A DNA stretch of 64,000 nucleotides from Tupaia tana (GCA_026018925.1 JAKSZU010000004.1:110643489-110707488); one strand, 5' to 3'. Positions 33,962 through 44,990 are shown, counted from the stretch's first letter. Notes: generated by a model not told the origin, from the letters alone. Made by a program: numbers and translations.

Positions 33962-34526
33962 GTATCCATGGTTGCTTTCTATGTCTTTTCCCCCCATTGC
34001 ATTGATTTGTTAATGAACTTAATTAATTTAAATATTTCCAATAGCAAGCGCAGCTGATACGTACATATCCATGAACACAAGGCTGACTAGGCATAAATCT
34101 CACTGAGTAGAATGAGCATACTATAAAGTAGCACTGAGCTGGGGCTATATAGCTTACTGCAGTCATTAAATATGCATTTTTTCCTGAAACTTTTAAAAAT
34201 TAATTAATGTACATTCATCCCCTAATCATCGTCACAGCATACAAAAAGTGGTTTCCCATCCAGAATATACTGCATAGTGGCTTAATCATGTATGTTATCA
34301 TCAATAATTTTCCATTTCTAGGTGAGAGATAGGGAATCAAGGATGGCAAAAAAAAGCAAAATATACAGGAAACAGGAAATGGAAAATTATTTGTTGATGA
34401 TAACACGTATGTTGATGTGCCTGATTGAGCCAATATACAGTGTACTCTGGATGGGAAATCTCACTTTGTATGCTGTAATGATGTACAGTGAATGAATGTA
34501 AATAAATAAATTTAAATTAAAAAAAA
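33962..34526 (+). mobile_element. HAL1 3' end with 5' inversion (twin priming)
   Basis: Positions 33962-34320 are the reverse complement of the family 3' UTR upstream part. Positions 34321-34526 are its direct continuation and A-rich tail. The junction skips about 35 bp of the consensus order seen at 56115-56175. Target duplications AATACCGGTATCCTG (33947-33961) and AATACTGGAATCGTG (34527-34541) enclose it. Confidence 0.8.
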
Positions 34527-34640
34527 AATACTGGAATCGTGCTGTTCACAGGTGTGGAAACTAAGGCGCAGAGGACCTCACCAAGGTCACAGGTGGCAGG
34601 GCCGGGATTCCAGCCAGCGGCACACCCCACCGCGTGACCC
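34527..34640 (-). repeat. MIR SINE, right part (minus)
   Basis: TTCACAGGTGTGGAAACTAA, GGCGCAGAGGACCTCACCAA and GGTCACAGGTGGCAGGGCCG are the reversed MIR core. Confidence 0.75.
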
Positions 34641-35515
34641 TGCCAGCTTACGTGCACTCCTGGGGAACCTCTGATCCTCTTCCACGGCGTCTGTGTGACA
34701 GCACTGAGTGGAAACTACTGCGTGTTCCCCGCCTCCGGCCCTGCGGCTTCAGTCCCCCACCTGCACTCAGCGGGCAGGCAGGCCCGACACCGGCGGTCCC
34801 GGGCGTCATTAGGGGTGCGCTGGCCAGAGACGCCGGCTGAGGGGAGCTGCCGTGCGAGCCCAGGTCCCGGAGGCGTGCAGTGAACACGCGCCAGTCGGGC
34901 GCAGGTGAGCAGGCCCGAGAGCTCGTGGAAACCCACATCACGTTTTCTATTTTTCAGCGGATTGGGTGGGCGCTAGTAATTCTCTATTACTTTATTTTTA
35001 CAAGTTCCTGTTTTGCCCCCAAGTAAGGAGAAGATCAGGTACAAATACCTAAGTGCGTTCTGGCCTGCTGAGACGCCCAGTCTGCACGTGCGCCGACTGT
35101 GCTGCCAGGACACCACGTGTCCCCACCTCACCCCGGGACAGTCGGGCACACCGCAGCCTACCCAGTCCCGCTCCCTTTTCACCTCCACTGAATGAAAGAC
35201 TTCCTCCAAGTTAAACTTAATGGACGCCTTTCAAACCATCTCCGAGAGAACCAAGGCGTGGGTGATAGGAAGCTAGCACCATAGTGCGCTTCCATTAGGT
35301 GCTCTCCTTGAGGGATTTTTATTCCTCACCACCTATGAGGTAGGCATTTTTATGGTTGGCCTTTGGACAGAGGCACCACGTTATCCCAATGGCAGCTGCA
35401 GGTGCAGGAAGCAGCAGCCTTCAGGGAGCTCTGATTGGCCCGCTCCAGAGTCTCCCTGCAGCCCTAGCCAATCAGCTGCACCTTGGTGGGGCCCCGCCTC
35501 CCTGCTGACGCTTAC
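34641..35515. other. GPA33 intron 4, no recognised features
   Basis: Intronic sequence directly below exon 4. No repeat or exon could be supported. Confidence 0.5.
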
Positions 35516-35671
35516 CTGGCTGGGCCAGGGGCCGCTCGTGGTGCAGGACGTCGTAGCTCTTCCAGCTGTACTGCGGGGCAGGGGAGCCCTCCTTGGATTG
35601 GCAGGTCAGCTGGATGTTGTTCCCAACCACCGTCTCTCCCTCGATGCCGCAATCCGGCTTGGAGGGTGACA
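35516..35671 (-). CDS. GPA33: GPA33 exon 4: first half of membrane-proximal C2-like Ig domain
   Basis: This 156-bp exon has acceptor CCATGCAG and donor GTAAGC. Phase is 1 at both ends. It encodes the linker and first strands of the second Ig domain: PDCGIEGETVVGNNIQLTC, then SKEGSPAPQYSWK and ERPLAQP. The LTC cysteine and the YSW tryptophan are the Ig core. The extra cysteine in DCG is expected to pair with the one in FCNIT of exon 5, a second disulfide typical of CTX-family membrane-proximal domains. That pairing is inferred from the family, not visible here. Confidence 0.93.
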
Positions 35672-35884
35672 CTGCATGGAGGAGGGATGAACAGCAGACG
35701 TGAATTAAGCACACCCGGCCCCCAAGCATTTACACAGCGCCTTGTTTGTTCCCAGCAGAGGGGGAGGTGGAACGTCAGAAATGCGTCCTCGTGGCCGGTC
35801 CTCACACCATCATGGGCTGGGAGTAGCTTTAAAAGGTGTGGCTTCAAGTGTTCTCCGTTTTAAAGGATCTTAAAGATACTCCAA

Positions 35885-35965
35885 TACAGCGACACTGAGG
35901 CCACAGGGGCACCTGCTCACAGGTCCTGGAAGAGGTGGAACTAGAGCCCAGCTCTTCCGATGGCA
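35885..35965 (-). repeat. MIR-like fragment, minus
   Basis: CGACACTGAGGCCACAGGGG and GTGGAACTAGAGCCCAGCTC fit a short reversed MIR piece. Confidence 0.4.
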
Positions 35966-36239
35966 GACCGGTCACTCCCTGCACCAGCCACATGGGCTCT
36001 CTCAGCAGTGGACTGCTCTCTGCCACGTTAGGTAAACCCACAGTCCCCGGACCCCATGTTCCTGTCGCTAAAATGAGGGGATGGCAAGCCTTTTCTGTAA
36101 AGGGCCAAATGGCAATATTTTAGGCTTTGCCAATATCATCTTTGCTGCTACTGGATTTTATTTTTTTTAAATGCTCTCAAAATGTGAAGACAGGCTATGT
36201 GCTGGATTTGGCTGTGTTTCTTACCCCTGAGTTAAATGA

Positions 36240-36497
36240 TCTCTAATGCTTTTTTCTTCTTCTCTTAGTTTTTGCTATAGGGCCCATTTGCTTGCCACAG
36301 ACAAAGAAACTAAGAAATTGTTTCTCCTCCCCCACCCCAGGGGTGGTGCAGATAACCACGCTGCAATCCCTTCTCCATTCTCCTCTCGGGATTTTGGGTA
36401 TGCACATGTTTTTCAAGCTAACAGGTCCAGGACTCAAACCCACAGTTGGCCATGAGAGATCCATTCGCCTTAACCACCACACCACTAGCTGGCCCTC
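36240..36497 (-). repeat. tRNA-derived SINE, minus
   Basis: TAGTTTTTGCTATAGGGCCC, ACGCTGCAATCCCTTCTCC, CAGGACTCAAACCC and head end CCACTAGCTGGCCC. Confidence 0.82.
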
Positions 36498-36859
36498 TAA
36501 TGCCCTTCTACTCTAACCTCTTAGGGATGTTCTCTTTGGGCTACGCCTTGCCCTCTTCCCTGCTTTGCTGATAAAAATGCAGCCACCATCAGTGTGTATG
36601 GCAGCAGGGCCCCGGGCAGCACTAGAGCTCCATGCTGGGCAGTGTAGGAGCTGAAGGGCCCGGGGGACAGGGGAGGGTGAAGGGGGCACAGACAAGCAGA
36701 CAAGGACAGGGAAGCCACAGAAAGGAGGCTGCAAAGACCACAGGCCACCCCAACTCACAGTCCTAACCTGAATCCCAGCGCTCCTGGTGGCCTGAAGCCT
36801 GAGCATGTCAGTCAGCGTCATCACCATCCACCCGTCATGGAGAGGGGTCCATGTGACAA

Positions 36860-36965
36860 GCCTCACCCAGCGCCTACTGTGTGCCTGACAGTGGCGGGCA
36901 CCAGGGTGACAGTGAGGGGAACAAGGACCCCAGTGGGGGCAAAAGCACATAATGGGACAACGGCA
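36860..36965 (+). repeat. L2-like fragment
   Basis: CAGCGCCTACTGTGTGCCTG, CAGTGGCGGGCACCAGGGTG and AACAAGGACCCCAGTGGGGG resemble the common ancient L2-type segment. Confidence 0.4.
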
Positions 36966-38027
36966 AGGCCAGAGGCCGGGGAGCCCAGGCACCAACCCCG
37001 CCACAGCCTCAGCGGTGACAGGAAGGACGAGACTCAAGTGAGGCCTGGGGTGGAGAGGGAGCTGCAGTCAGAGAGACGCCAGGGCGGACCAGGCAGAGGG
37101 AGCAGCATGCACAGAGCAGAGCCCAGAGGGGTCTGAAGAATGGCGAGACCCACAGCAGTGCCCTCGGGGTGAGGAGGAAGACGCAGTGGAAAGGGCTGTC
37201 ACTGGGACCTGGGTGGCAGGCTGTCCCTCTGCCCCTGCTTTCTATGCCCCTTGCTGGTTTGCTGGTCCCCATAAACCAGCTGCTTGTGCTTTAATTCAGG
37301 TGCATAGTAGCCACTGAGCACTGGGGGCGAACTCCGACCTCTGTCCCACCCGGAACTTTCTGGAGAAGCTCTCCAGAGCCCACCTCTTGCCAGCAGCTCC
37401 AGAAGCAGGCAGGCTGGTAGATGTGGCTGACCCCTCCTGTGGCCCAGCGAGGGCCAGCGTGTGCAGGGCGGGTGTGAGGGTCACGCCCACAGAGGCAGCT
37501 CCTGAGCCAGAGAGGCCCAGGGTTTAAGGCTGGGCCTCATGTGTCCAGGCCCTGGCCCGTGAGGCCGAAGCCATGTGGGGAGGGCGAGGCAGCCGCCTGA
37601 GGATGGCTCTAACCAGCAGCCCAGCCCCTGCCCACTCTGCTGGCCCAGCAAGCGGCCCAGAGGGCGAGAGGAGACCAGTTCCCCCGGGACACCCCTATTC
37701 GCTTAACATCTAAGTAATCTCATAGTTAAGTTATTCTAAGAATGATGATACAGGAGCTAAACATTTCATAGGTAAATAAGAATTTCAAATATTAAAACAA
37801 TTCCAAAGTTTTAGAGTCAATGAGTCTATAAATTGTGTTTTTCTTTATTCACTGAAAATCATTTAAAAATCGGTAACTTACTACTTTATCAATATGAAAA
37901 TCTCATTTATAGTTGTGTATTAGCTTATAAAAGAAGTTAAATATAGGGTACTTCCTGAAGATCAAAAATGCATATTTTACTTCTCCTGGGTAATATGGAT
38001 ATTTAGTATTATTTGAACATAATGGTG
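36966..38027. other. GPA33 intron 3, no recognised features
   Basis: GC-rich to about 37700, then abruptly AT-rich. No gene or repeat was identified with confidence. Confidence 0.45.
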
Positions 38028-38043
38028 AAGAAAACTTAATTTT

Positions 38044-38301
38044 GGGACCAGCAGTTAGCATAATGGCTATGTTGCTGGACTCCCATGTAGTCAACTGCAC
38101 TTCGAGTCCCAGACCCTGTGGCTTAAACTCACGCCGGGCACATATGCCTGCATGCCCAAGATCCTGAGAGGAGAATGGAGGAAAAGGGATTGCGGCGTGG
38201 CCATCCTCCCTGGGAGTGATTTCTCGCTTTCTGTCTCTCTCTGTCTTTCTGGCAAGTGCACTCGCCCTATGGCAAAAACCCCTCAAAAAAAAAAAGAAAA
38301 A
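38044..38301 (+). repeat. tRNA-derived SINE, long form, with TSD
   Basis: Full-length copy flanked by a perfect 16-bp target duplication AAGAAAACTTAATTTT (38028-38043 and 38302-38317). Confidence 0.93.
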
Positions 38302-38667
38302 AAGAAAACTTAATTTTTAAAACTTTTTGAATACATGGTATGTGTAAAATAACATTAGCTTTTATGTATAAAATTAAAGATTTAATAGAATAAAACATAA
38401 TTTATATTAACATTACTTTAATAAGGCTTTAAATAATTTTTGCTATAAAATGAAAAATAATCCGGGGATTATAATTCAGACGTAGGTGCCAGGTCTGACA
38501 AACAACCTACTGGGAGGAGGAGCGTGGATTTCTCTCTCCTGAAGGCAGCAAGGGAAACAACAGCTGCTTCATCCCAGGGGTCTCTCCACAGTTGTGACTT
38601 CTTGGCCCAAATTGTTGGGAATTCTCAAGGTCCAGACGCCCCACAGCAATTTCTCGTACAGAAATCA

Positions 38668-38875
38668 GTATCCTTTTTTTAAATTTTATTTTAAAGAATT
38701 ATTTATTTAATTTTATTCATCCATTCATTTTTTTTTTAATTTGACCAGAATGAGACACACAGAGAGAGGGAGAGAGGGAAAGTGAGAAAGCAAGCCACCA
38801 GGTCTAGGACTTGAACCTTGGTTGGCCATGTGGGAGTGTCCAGTGCTTTAACCACCACACCACCTGCTGGTCCCC
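38668..38875 (-). repeat. tRNA-derived SINE, short form, minus
   Basis: A-tail complement, TTGACCAGAATGAGACACAC, GTCTAGGACTTGAACCTTG and head end CACCTGCTGGTCCCC. Confidence 0.85.
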
Positions 38876-39589
38876 AGAAATCAGTATCATCTACTACAAA
38901 GTAAACTCTCTGTCCAAAGCTGTTCATTTCGTATTTGTTATTGGTTTCAAAACCCGTTAAGACTTCCCGAAGTTCAGCTTGCTGATGAAGCAGTATCTGA
39001 TCTCTGCGACTTAGATGTTCCAATCCGAATGGACAGCTCAGTGGAGGTGCTGGCCTCAATGGTATCCTGCAGGAATACCTGACTGCTGATACACGGGCTG
39101 ATTTCAGACGGGAAAGCCAACTGGGCCAGCACGGGAATAGCCAGCTGTGGGACTGGGTGGCCAGCCTGGGATTCAGTGGCCAGTTAGGGGTCCAGGACAG
39201 CCAGGACGTTCTGCGGGTCTTCGTCCATGATTTATAGCTATGTGGGTGCAGCGCGCCCGCGAAGCCCAGAGTCAGCCCAGTACTGGGGCTCTCCTCTGCG
39301 ACTGGGACGCGGAGCGGGACGTCGCACAGCCCGCCCTGAAGCTGGCGGGAAAGGGGCCTCGGAGTGATTTAAGCGCCGACATCACCGTGGCCTCTGGTTT
39401 CATTTCTTAGATTCCAGGGGAACCAGCACGTCTTCCTCCGCCGGTGCCCGCGCTGGCGCCGGTCCCGGGTGGCTGCCGCTGGGCGGCGGGGCTGGAGGCG
39501 GGACCTGCGGCCCAGTGCAGAGCTGCGGCCCCTCCACGGCTTTCGTGTTCTCCCGGGACTCTCAGGAGTGTGTACTGCGGGTTAAGGCG
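38876..39589. other. GPA33 intron 3, CpG-richer stretch
   Basis: No repeat or exon was recognised. Positions about 39240-39560 are locally rich in CG dinucleotides, but no transcription start could be supported. Confidence 0.4.
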
Positions 39590-39692
39590 GAGGTGAACTC
39601 ACTGTCAACTTTCCCTCTCTCTCTCTCACTCTGTCCCTCTCTGGTCAAATTTAAATAAATAAAGTTAAATAAAAGTATTATTTTTTTAAAAA
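39590..39692 (+). repeat. SINE short-form 3' fragment
   Basis: AACTTTCCCTCTCTCTCTCT, CTGTCCCTCTCTGGTCAAAT and an AAATAAATAAAGTTAAAT tail, without the tRNA-like head. Confidence 0.7.
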
Positions 39693-39857
39693 TTCTACCA
39701 ACCAATGTGAAGGAAAAGGGAAAAATGAGTCCTTATTTTGGTTGAAAGTGCTGCTGCCTCCCAGGAGAGAGCCATTTCTTACACTGGACATAGACTAGGT
39801 ACTCACTACAGTTCCCTCAGTAACTGTTTCCTTTTCTTTTTGAAGTTTCTTTCTTTT

Positions 39858-40112
39858 GGGACCAGCAGGTGGCATAGTGGTTAACATGCTGGACTCCCAC
39901 ATGGCTGGCCGCATTTCCGGTTCTGGACCTGGTGGCTTAAAAATCACACTTGGGCATATATGCGTGTATTGCCAAAATCCCAGGAAGGGGGTGGAGGAGA
40001 AGGGATTGCAACGTGGCCATCCCGTCTGGGTGGTGATTTCTCTCTTTCCCTCTCACTGTCTCTCTCTCTCTGTCTATTTCCATCTCTCTCCGGCTAGTGC
40101 ACATGCCCTATG
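39858..40112 (+). repeat. tRNA-derived SINE, long form, with CA-rich tail
   Basis: GGGACCAGCAGGTGGCATAG head, AGAAGGGATTGCAACGTGGC middle, CATGCCCTATGGGG end, then (CA)n at 40113-40142 in place of the A tail. Confidence 0.87.
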
Positions 40113-40141
40113 GGGCACACACACACACACACACACACACA

Positions 40142-40420
40142 CTTTATTTATTTATTTATTTATTTTTGGAGAGGTTTTTGCCATAGGGCGCGTGTGCTCG
40201 CCAGTCAGACAGAGAGAGACAGAGAGACAAAAAGCGAGAAATCATCCCCCGGGGGGATGGCCACGCCGCAATCCCTTCTCCTCCATTCTCCTCTCAGGAT
40301 CTTGGGCACGCACGCACTTGCGCCCGGTGTGAGTTTTAAGCCGCCGGGTCTGGAACTCGAACCACGGTTGACTACGTGGGAGTCCAGTGACACAGCCATT
40401 ACGCTAACTGCTGGTCCCAA
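40142..40420 (-). repeat. tRNA-derived SINE, long form, minus
   Basis: TTTATTTATTT start, GCGCGTGTGCTCGCC, ATCCCCCGGGGGGATGG, CTGGAACTCGAACCACGG and head end CTAACTGCTGGTCCC. It sits inside the CA tail of the preceding plus SINE, with ACACACAC on both sides. Confidence 0.9.
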
Positions 40421-40445
40421 CACACACACAAACTTTTAAAAAATG

Positions 40446-40635
40446 GTTACTGGGGCCAGGAGGTGGGTAGTGGTTAAGGGTGCTGGACTCCCACATGGCC
40501 AACCGTGGTTCGGGTCCTGGACCTGGCAGCTTGCTTTCTCACTTTCTCTCTTTCTCACTCTGTTCCTCTAGTCAAATTAAAATAAATATATAAGTAAATA
40601 AATAAAGTTAAATAAAATAATTCTTAAAAAGAGAA
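40446..40635 (+). repeat. tRNA-derived SINE, short form
   Basis: GGGGCCAGGAGGTGGGTAGT head, B box GGTTCGGGTCC, CTTGCTTTCTCACTTTC and a TCAAATTAAAATAAATATA tail. Confidence 0.85.
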
Positions 40636-40862
40636 GGTTATTTCTTTCCTCCATGAATGAGAGTGGGGCGAGGGGAAGGGAGAGACAGTACCCCAATAGG
40701 GTCTGGAGGCTCAGATCCATTCCCAGTCTCAGGCAGCCCCAGATCATGGGCCTAGTTGGGCTCCGTGTATCAGGGAAGTCTCTGGGCTTGAACCTGCAGC
40801 CTTCCCATGTGGGACTGCCTCACAGAGCACAGCGTCTTGCTGCTTCTCCATCTGGCCTCTGC
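40636..40862 (-). repeat. Second tRNA-like SINE family, minus
   Basis: GAATGAGAGTGGGGCG, AGTACCCCAATAGGGTCTGG, GGGCTTGAACCTGCAGCC and a head ending near CATCTGGCC. Matches, in reverse, the copy at 43578. Confidence 0.6.
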
Positions 40863-41075
40863 CAGTAACTGTCCGGCTTTCCCACCAGCCTCCTGCTCTG
40901 TCCTCACTGTTCCTGAACTCACAGGCTCCTTCTGTTCCAAAGGAGCAGCGGCCCCTGCAGGCCGACCTGGGCTGGGGAGGAGCTGAGCTGTCATCAGCAT
41001 CTGCCCCCTGGGCGCCTCTCCTCTGCCACCACAGGCCCCACCACTCCCTCCAACGCCGAGACAAGAGACACTGAC

Positions 41076-41292
41076 CGAGGACCCAGAGGCGGACGCGGTC
41101 CTTGGCGGTGATGACCTTGTCTGACAGCAGCGAGACGGAGCACTCGTAGGTGCCGTTGTCGTCCATGGTCAGCTGGCTGATGGTGATGGAGGCGTCCGAC
41201 TGCTGGGCGCTGTCCGAGATGTTGACACGGTTCTCATACAGGGTTCCATAGCCATAGCTTTGGGTCCTGAAGTTCCAGGTGACCACCGTTTC
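41076..41292 (-). CDS. GPA33: GPA33 exon 3: C-terminal half of V-type Ig domain
   Basis: This 217-bp exon encodes 72 residues plus one base of a split codon. The acceptor is CCTCTCAG and the donor GTCAGT. It completes the V domain: YENRVNIS strand, SDASITISQLTM strand, then DNGTYECSVSL with the second disulfide cysteine in the usual D-x-G-x-Y-x-C signature. N-x-S/T sites are visible at NIS and NGT. It ends at RVRLWVL, joining the exon 4 linker VSPSKPDCG. Length is identical to the human exon as I recall it, so there is no indel. It lies between two large SINE-bearing introns. Confidence 0.93.
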
Positions 41293-41366
41293 CTGAGAGG
41301 AAGAGGAAGTGTCACCGGGTCTTCGCCCCGAGGACCAGAAACGTGCATGCACCGCCTCAGGATATG

Positions 41367-41367
<1 letters not shown>

Positions 41368-41405
<38 letters not shown>
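41368..41405. repeat. (CA)n microsatellite
   Basis: About 18 CA units in GPA33 intron 2, just upstream of exon 3 in transcript order. Confidence 0.95.
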
Positions 41406-41408
<3 letters not shown>

Positions 41409-41619
41409 TGTTTTAAATGAAAATACAGAGACCCTTGGGAGTGAGCGGGTGAGGGAGCACACACCGCAGGACGCGGGGCTGGGGCTGTCTCAGACCCCGC
41501 ACTCCCCTCCTGTGCCCTCCGGCATCTCCCTGTTCACTTCATGTCGTCTCAGTCACCGTCTGCTCTGGCTCACTCGGTTAACCCGTGCGTACCGCGCACC
41601 AGTCCTGTACCGGGCGTCA

Positions 41620-41710
41620 TGCTGTCGGGTCATCGGGAGAGTCAGGATGCATTTTGGCACAGAGAAACAGAAAAGTAGGCCACCACTTTTCTGCCAACCT
41701 AGTAGACGGC
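41620..41710 (+). repeat. Mariner-like palindromic MITE (family 1), diverged
   Basis: GAGAGTCAGGATGCATTTTG on the left and CACTTTTCTGCCAACCTAG on the right match the two cleaner copies at 45846 and 46552. Confidence 0.55.
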
Positions 41711-41819
41711 CGCTCTGGATTCCCAGGTGCACTTCGCGTCCTTGACTCTTGCCTTGGGGACTTATTTATTCACTGACCCACTGACGATTTATCAGGCAGT
41801 ACACGGGACTGGTCAAACC

Positions 41820-42025
41820 ACAGACTTTCCCGCTAGATTGCCTCCGTCCAAACCCCGGTCCTGTCCCTGCCTAGTTGTATGACCTTGAGCAAAACGCCTG
41901 ACTTGTGAGGGCGAGAACAACAGCAATAGCACCTGCCTCTCAGGATCGTGGGGAGCGCGAAGGTACAGGACACACGCAGAGCTTCAGGGCGTTGCCTGAC
42001 ATGGTGGGTCTCTGCATGTCAGCCA
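41820..42025 (+). repeat. MIR SINE
   Basis: TGTATGACCTTGAGCAAAAC, TAGCACCTGCCTCTCAGGAT and the following tail fit MIR on the plus strand. Confidence 0.6.
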
Positions 42026-42530
42026 CGATTGTTACTGAGCAGCCACCAGGGGCTGACATTCAGGGATGAATGAGTCACGGACTCCATCCTCAGAGAATAA
42101 TTGGCTGATAACCAAGCAGTGCAACACCTTATGATGGGACCCTGGAAGAAAAGTATCACTTTTAGACTGGAAAATCAGGGGAGGCTTCATGGAAGAGGCA
42201 ATAATTGCCTTGACTCCTGTAGAACTGCTAAGAATCAGCCAGGGAAAGGGCTTGGGTGAAGATTAGGGCAGCGGGTGTTGGAGCAGGATAAATATGCTGG
42301 GCATTTCAGGCAGAAAGAGAACCACAGGGAAAGACCTAGAAGTGGGAAGCAGGTATCAGCCGCACGTGGTTCTGTGTGAATGACGGCGAGTGTGCGAGTG
42401 AGAGACTGGTGAGGGGCGCTTGGGCGGGAATGCCGGTGACGGGTGACCGCTGTGTGTGGGCACGCCTCTGAGCTCCAGGGGCGTGCGATGTACCAGCACA
42501 CCTAAAGCCGGTAGGATGAGTGCACCCAGT
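42026..42530. other. GPA33 intron 2, no recognised features
   Basis: No exon could be supported. Weak resemblance to ancient repeats only. Confidence 0.4.
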
Positions 42531-42534
42531 CTAC

Positions 42535-42665
42535 ACACGAGGAGCCAGGCACCAAGAGGGTGAGGCCCTCCCCGAGTCACACGTTTACGTCCATGGCAGG
42601 ACCGGGATTCCAAGTGGGCCTCTGCTCCAGAGCCTGCGCAGTGCCAGCGCAGACCCTGAGAGGCG
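42535..42665 (-). repeat. MIR-like SINE, minus
   Basis: CACGAGGAGCCAGGCACCAA, CCCGAGTCACACGTTTACGT and GACCGGGATTCCAAGTGGGC follow the reversed MIR order. Confidence 0.55.
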
Positions 42666-42756
42666 GGCTCTGGAGTGTGCATTTCACCGGAGGCACTGTG
42701 ACGGAGATGGAGGGGAAGGGGGAAGGCGACCAGCTAAGAAATCAGCCGCCAGCCAG

Positions 42757-42965
42757 TGCCGTGGCGGAGGCAGCGGGATCCCGCTCGGCTGCCTCAGCAC
42801 CTGGGGTTGAAAACTGTGCCAGACACGTATTCACGTGTGTCCAAAATCCTGAGAGAACGAAGGAGAAAGGATTGTGGTGTAGCTATATCTCATGGGGGGT
42901 GATTTCTCACTCTCTCTCTCTCGTCTCTCTCTGTCAAGCACACGTAGGAAAAGAAAAAGAAAATT
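42757..42965 (+). repeat. tRNA-derived SINE, diverged long form
   Basis: CGTGGCGGAGGCAGCGGGAT head, AAAGGATTGTGGTGTAGC, ATGGGGGGTGATTTCTCAC and a CT-rich end. The B box is largely lost. Confidence 0.65.
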
Positions 42966-43210
42966 AAAAAAGAAATCAGTTTAACAAATGCAGGTGAAAA
43001 ATTATGAGTCCTCAGATAAAGTCATGGCAACACAGGAGAAAATGGGTTCGAAGAGTATGAAAGAGGAAGGGCTGAGGCCCAGGGAGGTGAAGCGTGCAGG
43101 GTTGGAGAGCGGCAGGCCTCACAGGCGTCCTGGCTTGGATGTTTGGAGACATCATTTCTGAGATAGGAAACACATAGGAAGAGAATGTTTTAAGAAAAAA
43201 TGGAGGCCGA

Positions 43211-43459
43211 GGCCAGTAGATGGCATAGCAGTTATGTCACTAGACTCCCACATGGCTGACTGTGGTTCGAGTCCCAGATCTGGTGGCTTGAAACTCACGC
43301 CAGGCATGTGTGTGTACATGCCCAAGATCCCAGGAGGAGAAGGGACTGTGGCATGGCCATCTCACCAGGGGGTGATTTCTCACTTTCCTTCTCACTTTCT
43401 GTCTCTCGCTCTCTGGCAAGTGCACGTGCCCTGAGACAAAAATCTTTAAAAAAAAAAAA
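43211..43459 (+). repeat. tRNA-derived SINE, long form
   Basis: GCCAGTAGATGGCATAGCAG head, B box GGTTCGAGTCC, AAGGGACTGTGGCATGGCC, GTGCCCTGAGACAAAAATC and poly(A) merging into GAAA repeats. Confidence 0.85.
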
Positions 43460-43466
43460 AAAGAAA

Positions 43467-43523
<57 letters not shown>

Positions 43524-43562
43524 AGAAAGAAAGGGAGAAAGAAAGAAAGAAAGAAAGAAAAG
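43450..43562 (+). repeat. (GAAA)n tract from SINE tail
   Basis: About 25 GAAA units growing out of the preceding SINE A tail. Confidence 0.92.
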
Positions 43563-43577
43563 CAAGATAAAAATGGA

Positions 43578-43800
43578 GTCAAACCATGGCACAGCAATAA
43601 AACGTGATGTTCTGCAAGGCAATTCCACATGGGAAAGGTCTGGGTTCGAGTCTGCAGACCTCTCTGGACATGCCAAGCACATGCATGCACGTGATCCAGG
43701 ACTGGCCAAGGCTGATGGTGGACCGCAGTGCCAAGACCCTTGTGGGGTACTTTATTTTTCTGTGTCCCTCTCTGTCTCTCTCACTCAAGGAAGAAATAAA
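43578..43800 (+). repeat. Second tRNA-like SINE family
   Basis: CCATGGCACAGCAATAAAAC head, B-box-like GGGTTCGAGTC, GATCCAGGACTGGCCAAGGC body, GTCTCTCTCACTCAAGGAAG end and an AATAAATATG tail. Distinct in body from the dominant SINE. Confidence 0.7.
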
Positions 43801-44382
43801 TATGTAAGCTTTTGAAAAAAGTAAATGAACTGGGTCTTGTTTAGATGTGGGGTACTGGAAGTGTCAGTGGATCACCCAGGGAGAGGAGTTTGGTAGGAGC
43901 TGGGCAGGAGCGCGTCTGAGATAAAGGTGTGCGAGCCGAGAATACACACATGTTCACTGAGACATGGGCTCAAAAAAGCCAGCGAGGCACACGAGTGTAG
44001 AAATGGGCAAGTCCCCAGATACTTCACACAAGGGTCCGGAAGTAGTCAGAGCGGAAAGAGGAAAAGCCGGGAGGAGGCCGGCTAAGTGCCATGCAGGAAG
44101 ACTCTAAGACAGGAAATGTTGCCGGTGTGAGCCGCCGACGAGAGGTGAGGGCGACTGGATGGAGCGTACCGAGGTGAGCAAAAGAAGCTGCTCAGGGTCC
44201 CGGTGGAGTGGCAGGGGCAGACGCCAGGCCATGCTGGGCAGAGAACGAGGAGATAGCGTCATTTCTGGTGTCAACCCAGGACTCCCCACCCCTGGACCCT
44301 TCTCCTCTCAAAGGTATCCTAAAGCTTCCTTCCTGGTCTCTGCCTGGCCATATCTCTTGCTAGAGCCTGTCACAATAATCTT

Positions 44383-44656
44383 TTTTCTTTCTTTTTTTTT
44401 TTTTTTTGAGAGGTTTTTGCTATAGGGCACGTGTGCTCACCAGACAGACAGAGAGAGACAGAGAGACAGAAAGTGAGAAATCACCCCCCAGCGGGGATAG
44501 CCACGCCGCAATCCCTTCTCCTCCATTCTCCTCTCGGGATCTTGGGCACGCATGCACACGCGCCTGGTGTGAGTTTAAGCCACCGGGTCTGGACGCGAAC
44601 CGTGGTCGACTACGTAGGAGTCCAGCGACATAGCCATTACACTAACTGCTGGTCCC
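44383..44656 (-). repeat. tRNA-derived SINE, long form, minus, with TSD
   Basis: Complete copy. Target duplication GTCACAATAATCTT at 44369-44382 and 44657-44670 is perfect. Very similar to consensus, so probably young. Confidence 0.93.
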
Positions 44657-44782
44657 GTCACAATAATCTTGAGGGGACTGATTAAATCTCTTTCTCTACA
44701 CCCTTCCTTGGTCTTGAGGGACTTGCCTCAAATCCCTTTGGAAGTAAGAGATCCACTAGTTAATAAAATAACTTTCTAAGGC

Positions 44783-44990
44783 TGGAGCGTGACATGGTGA
44801 TTAAGGTGGCTGGCTCCCGCATGGCCAACTGTGTGGTTCAAGGCCTAGACGAGGTGGCTTGAGAAATGTGCATGTGTGTGTGACCCAAATCCCCAAAGGA
44901 AAACGGAGAAGAGATGGGTTTCTCACTCTCCTCTGCCCATCTCTGCCTCTCTGGCAAGACACACGCTCTATAGCAAAACTAAAACTAAAA
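44783..44990 (+). repeat. tRNA-derived SINE, diverged
   Basis: GACATGGTGATTAAGGTGGC head, GTGGTTCAAGGCC B box, AAATCCCCAAAGGAAAACGG, CTCTATAGCAAAACT end. Confidence 0.75.

Noticed and set aside
39240..39560. CpG island promoter within GPA33 intron 3
   Set aside because: CG density is only locally raised, and no TATA, conserved exon or open frame suggests a transcription start. It was noted as composition only.
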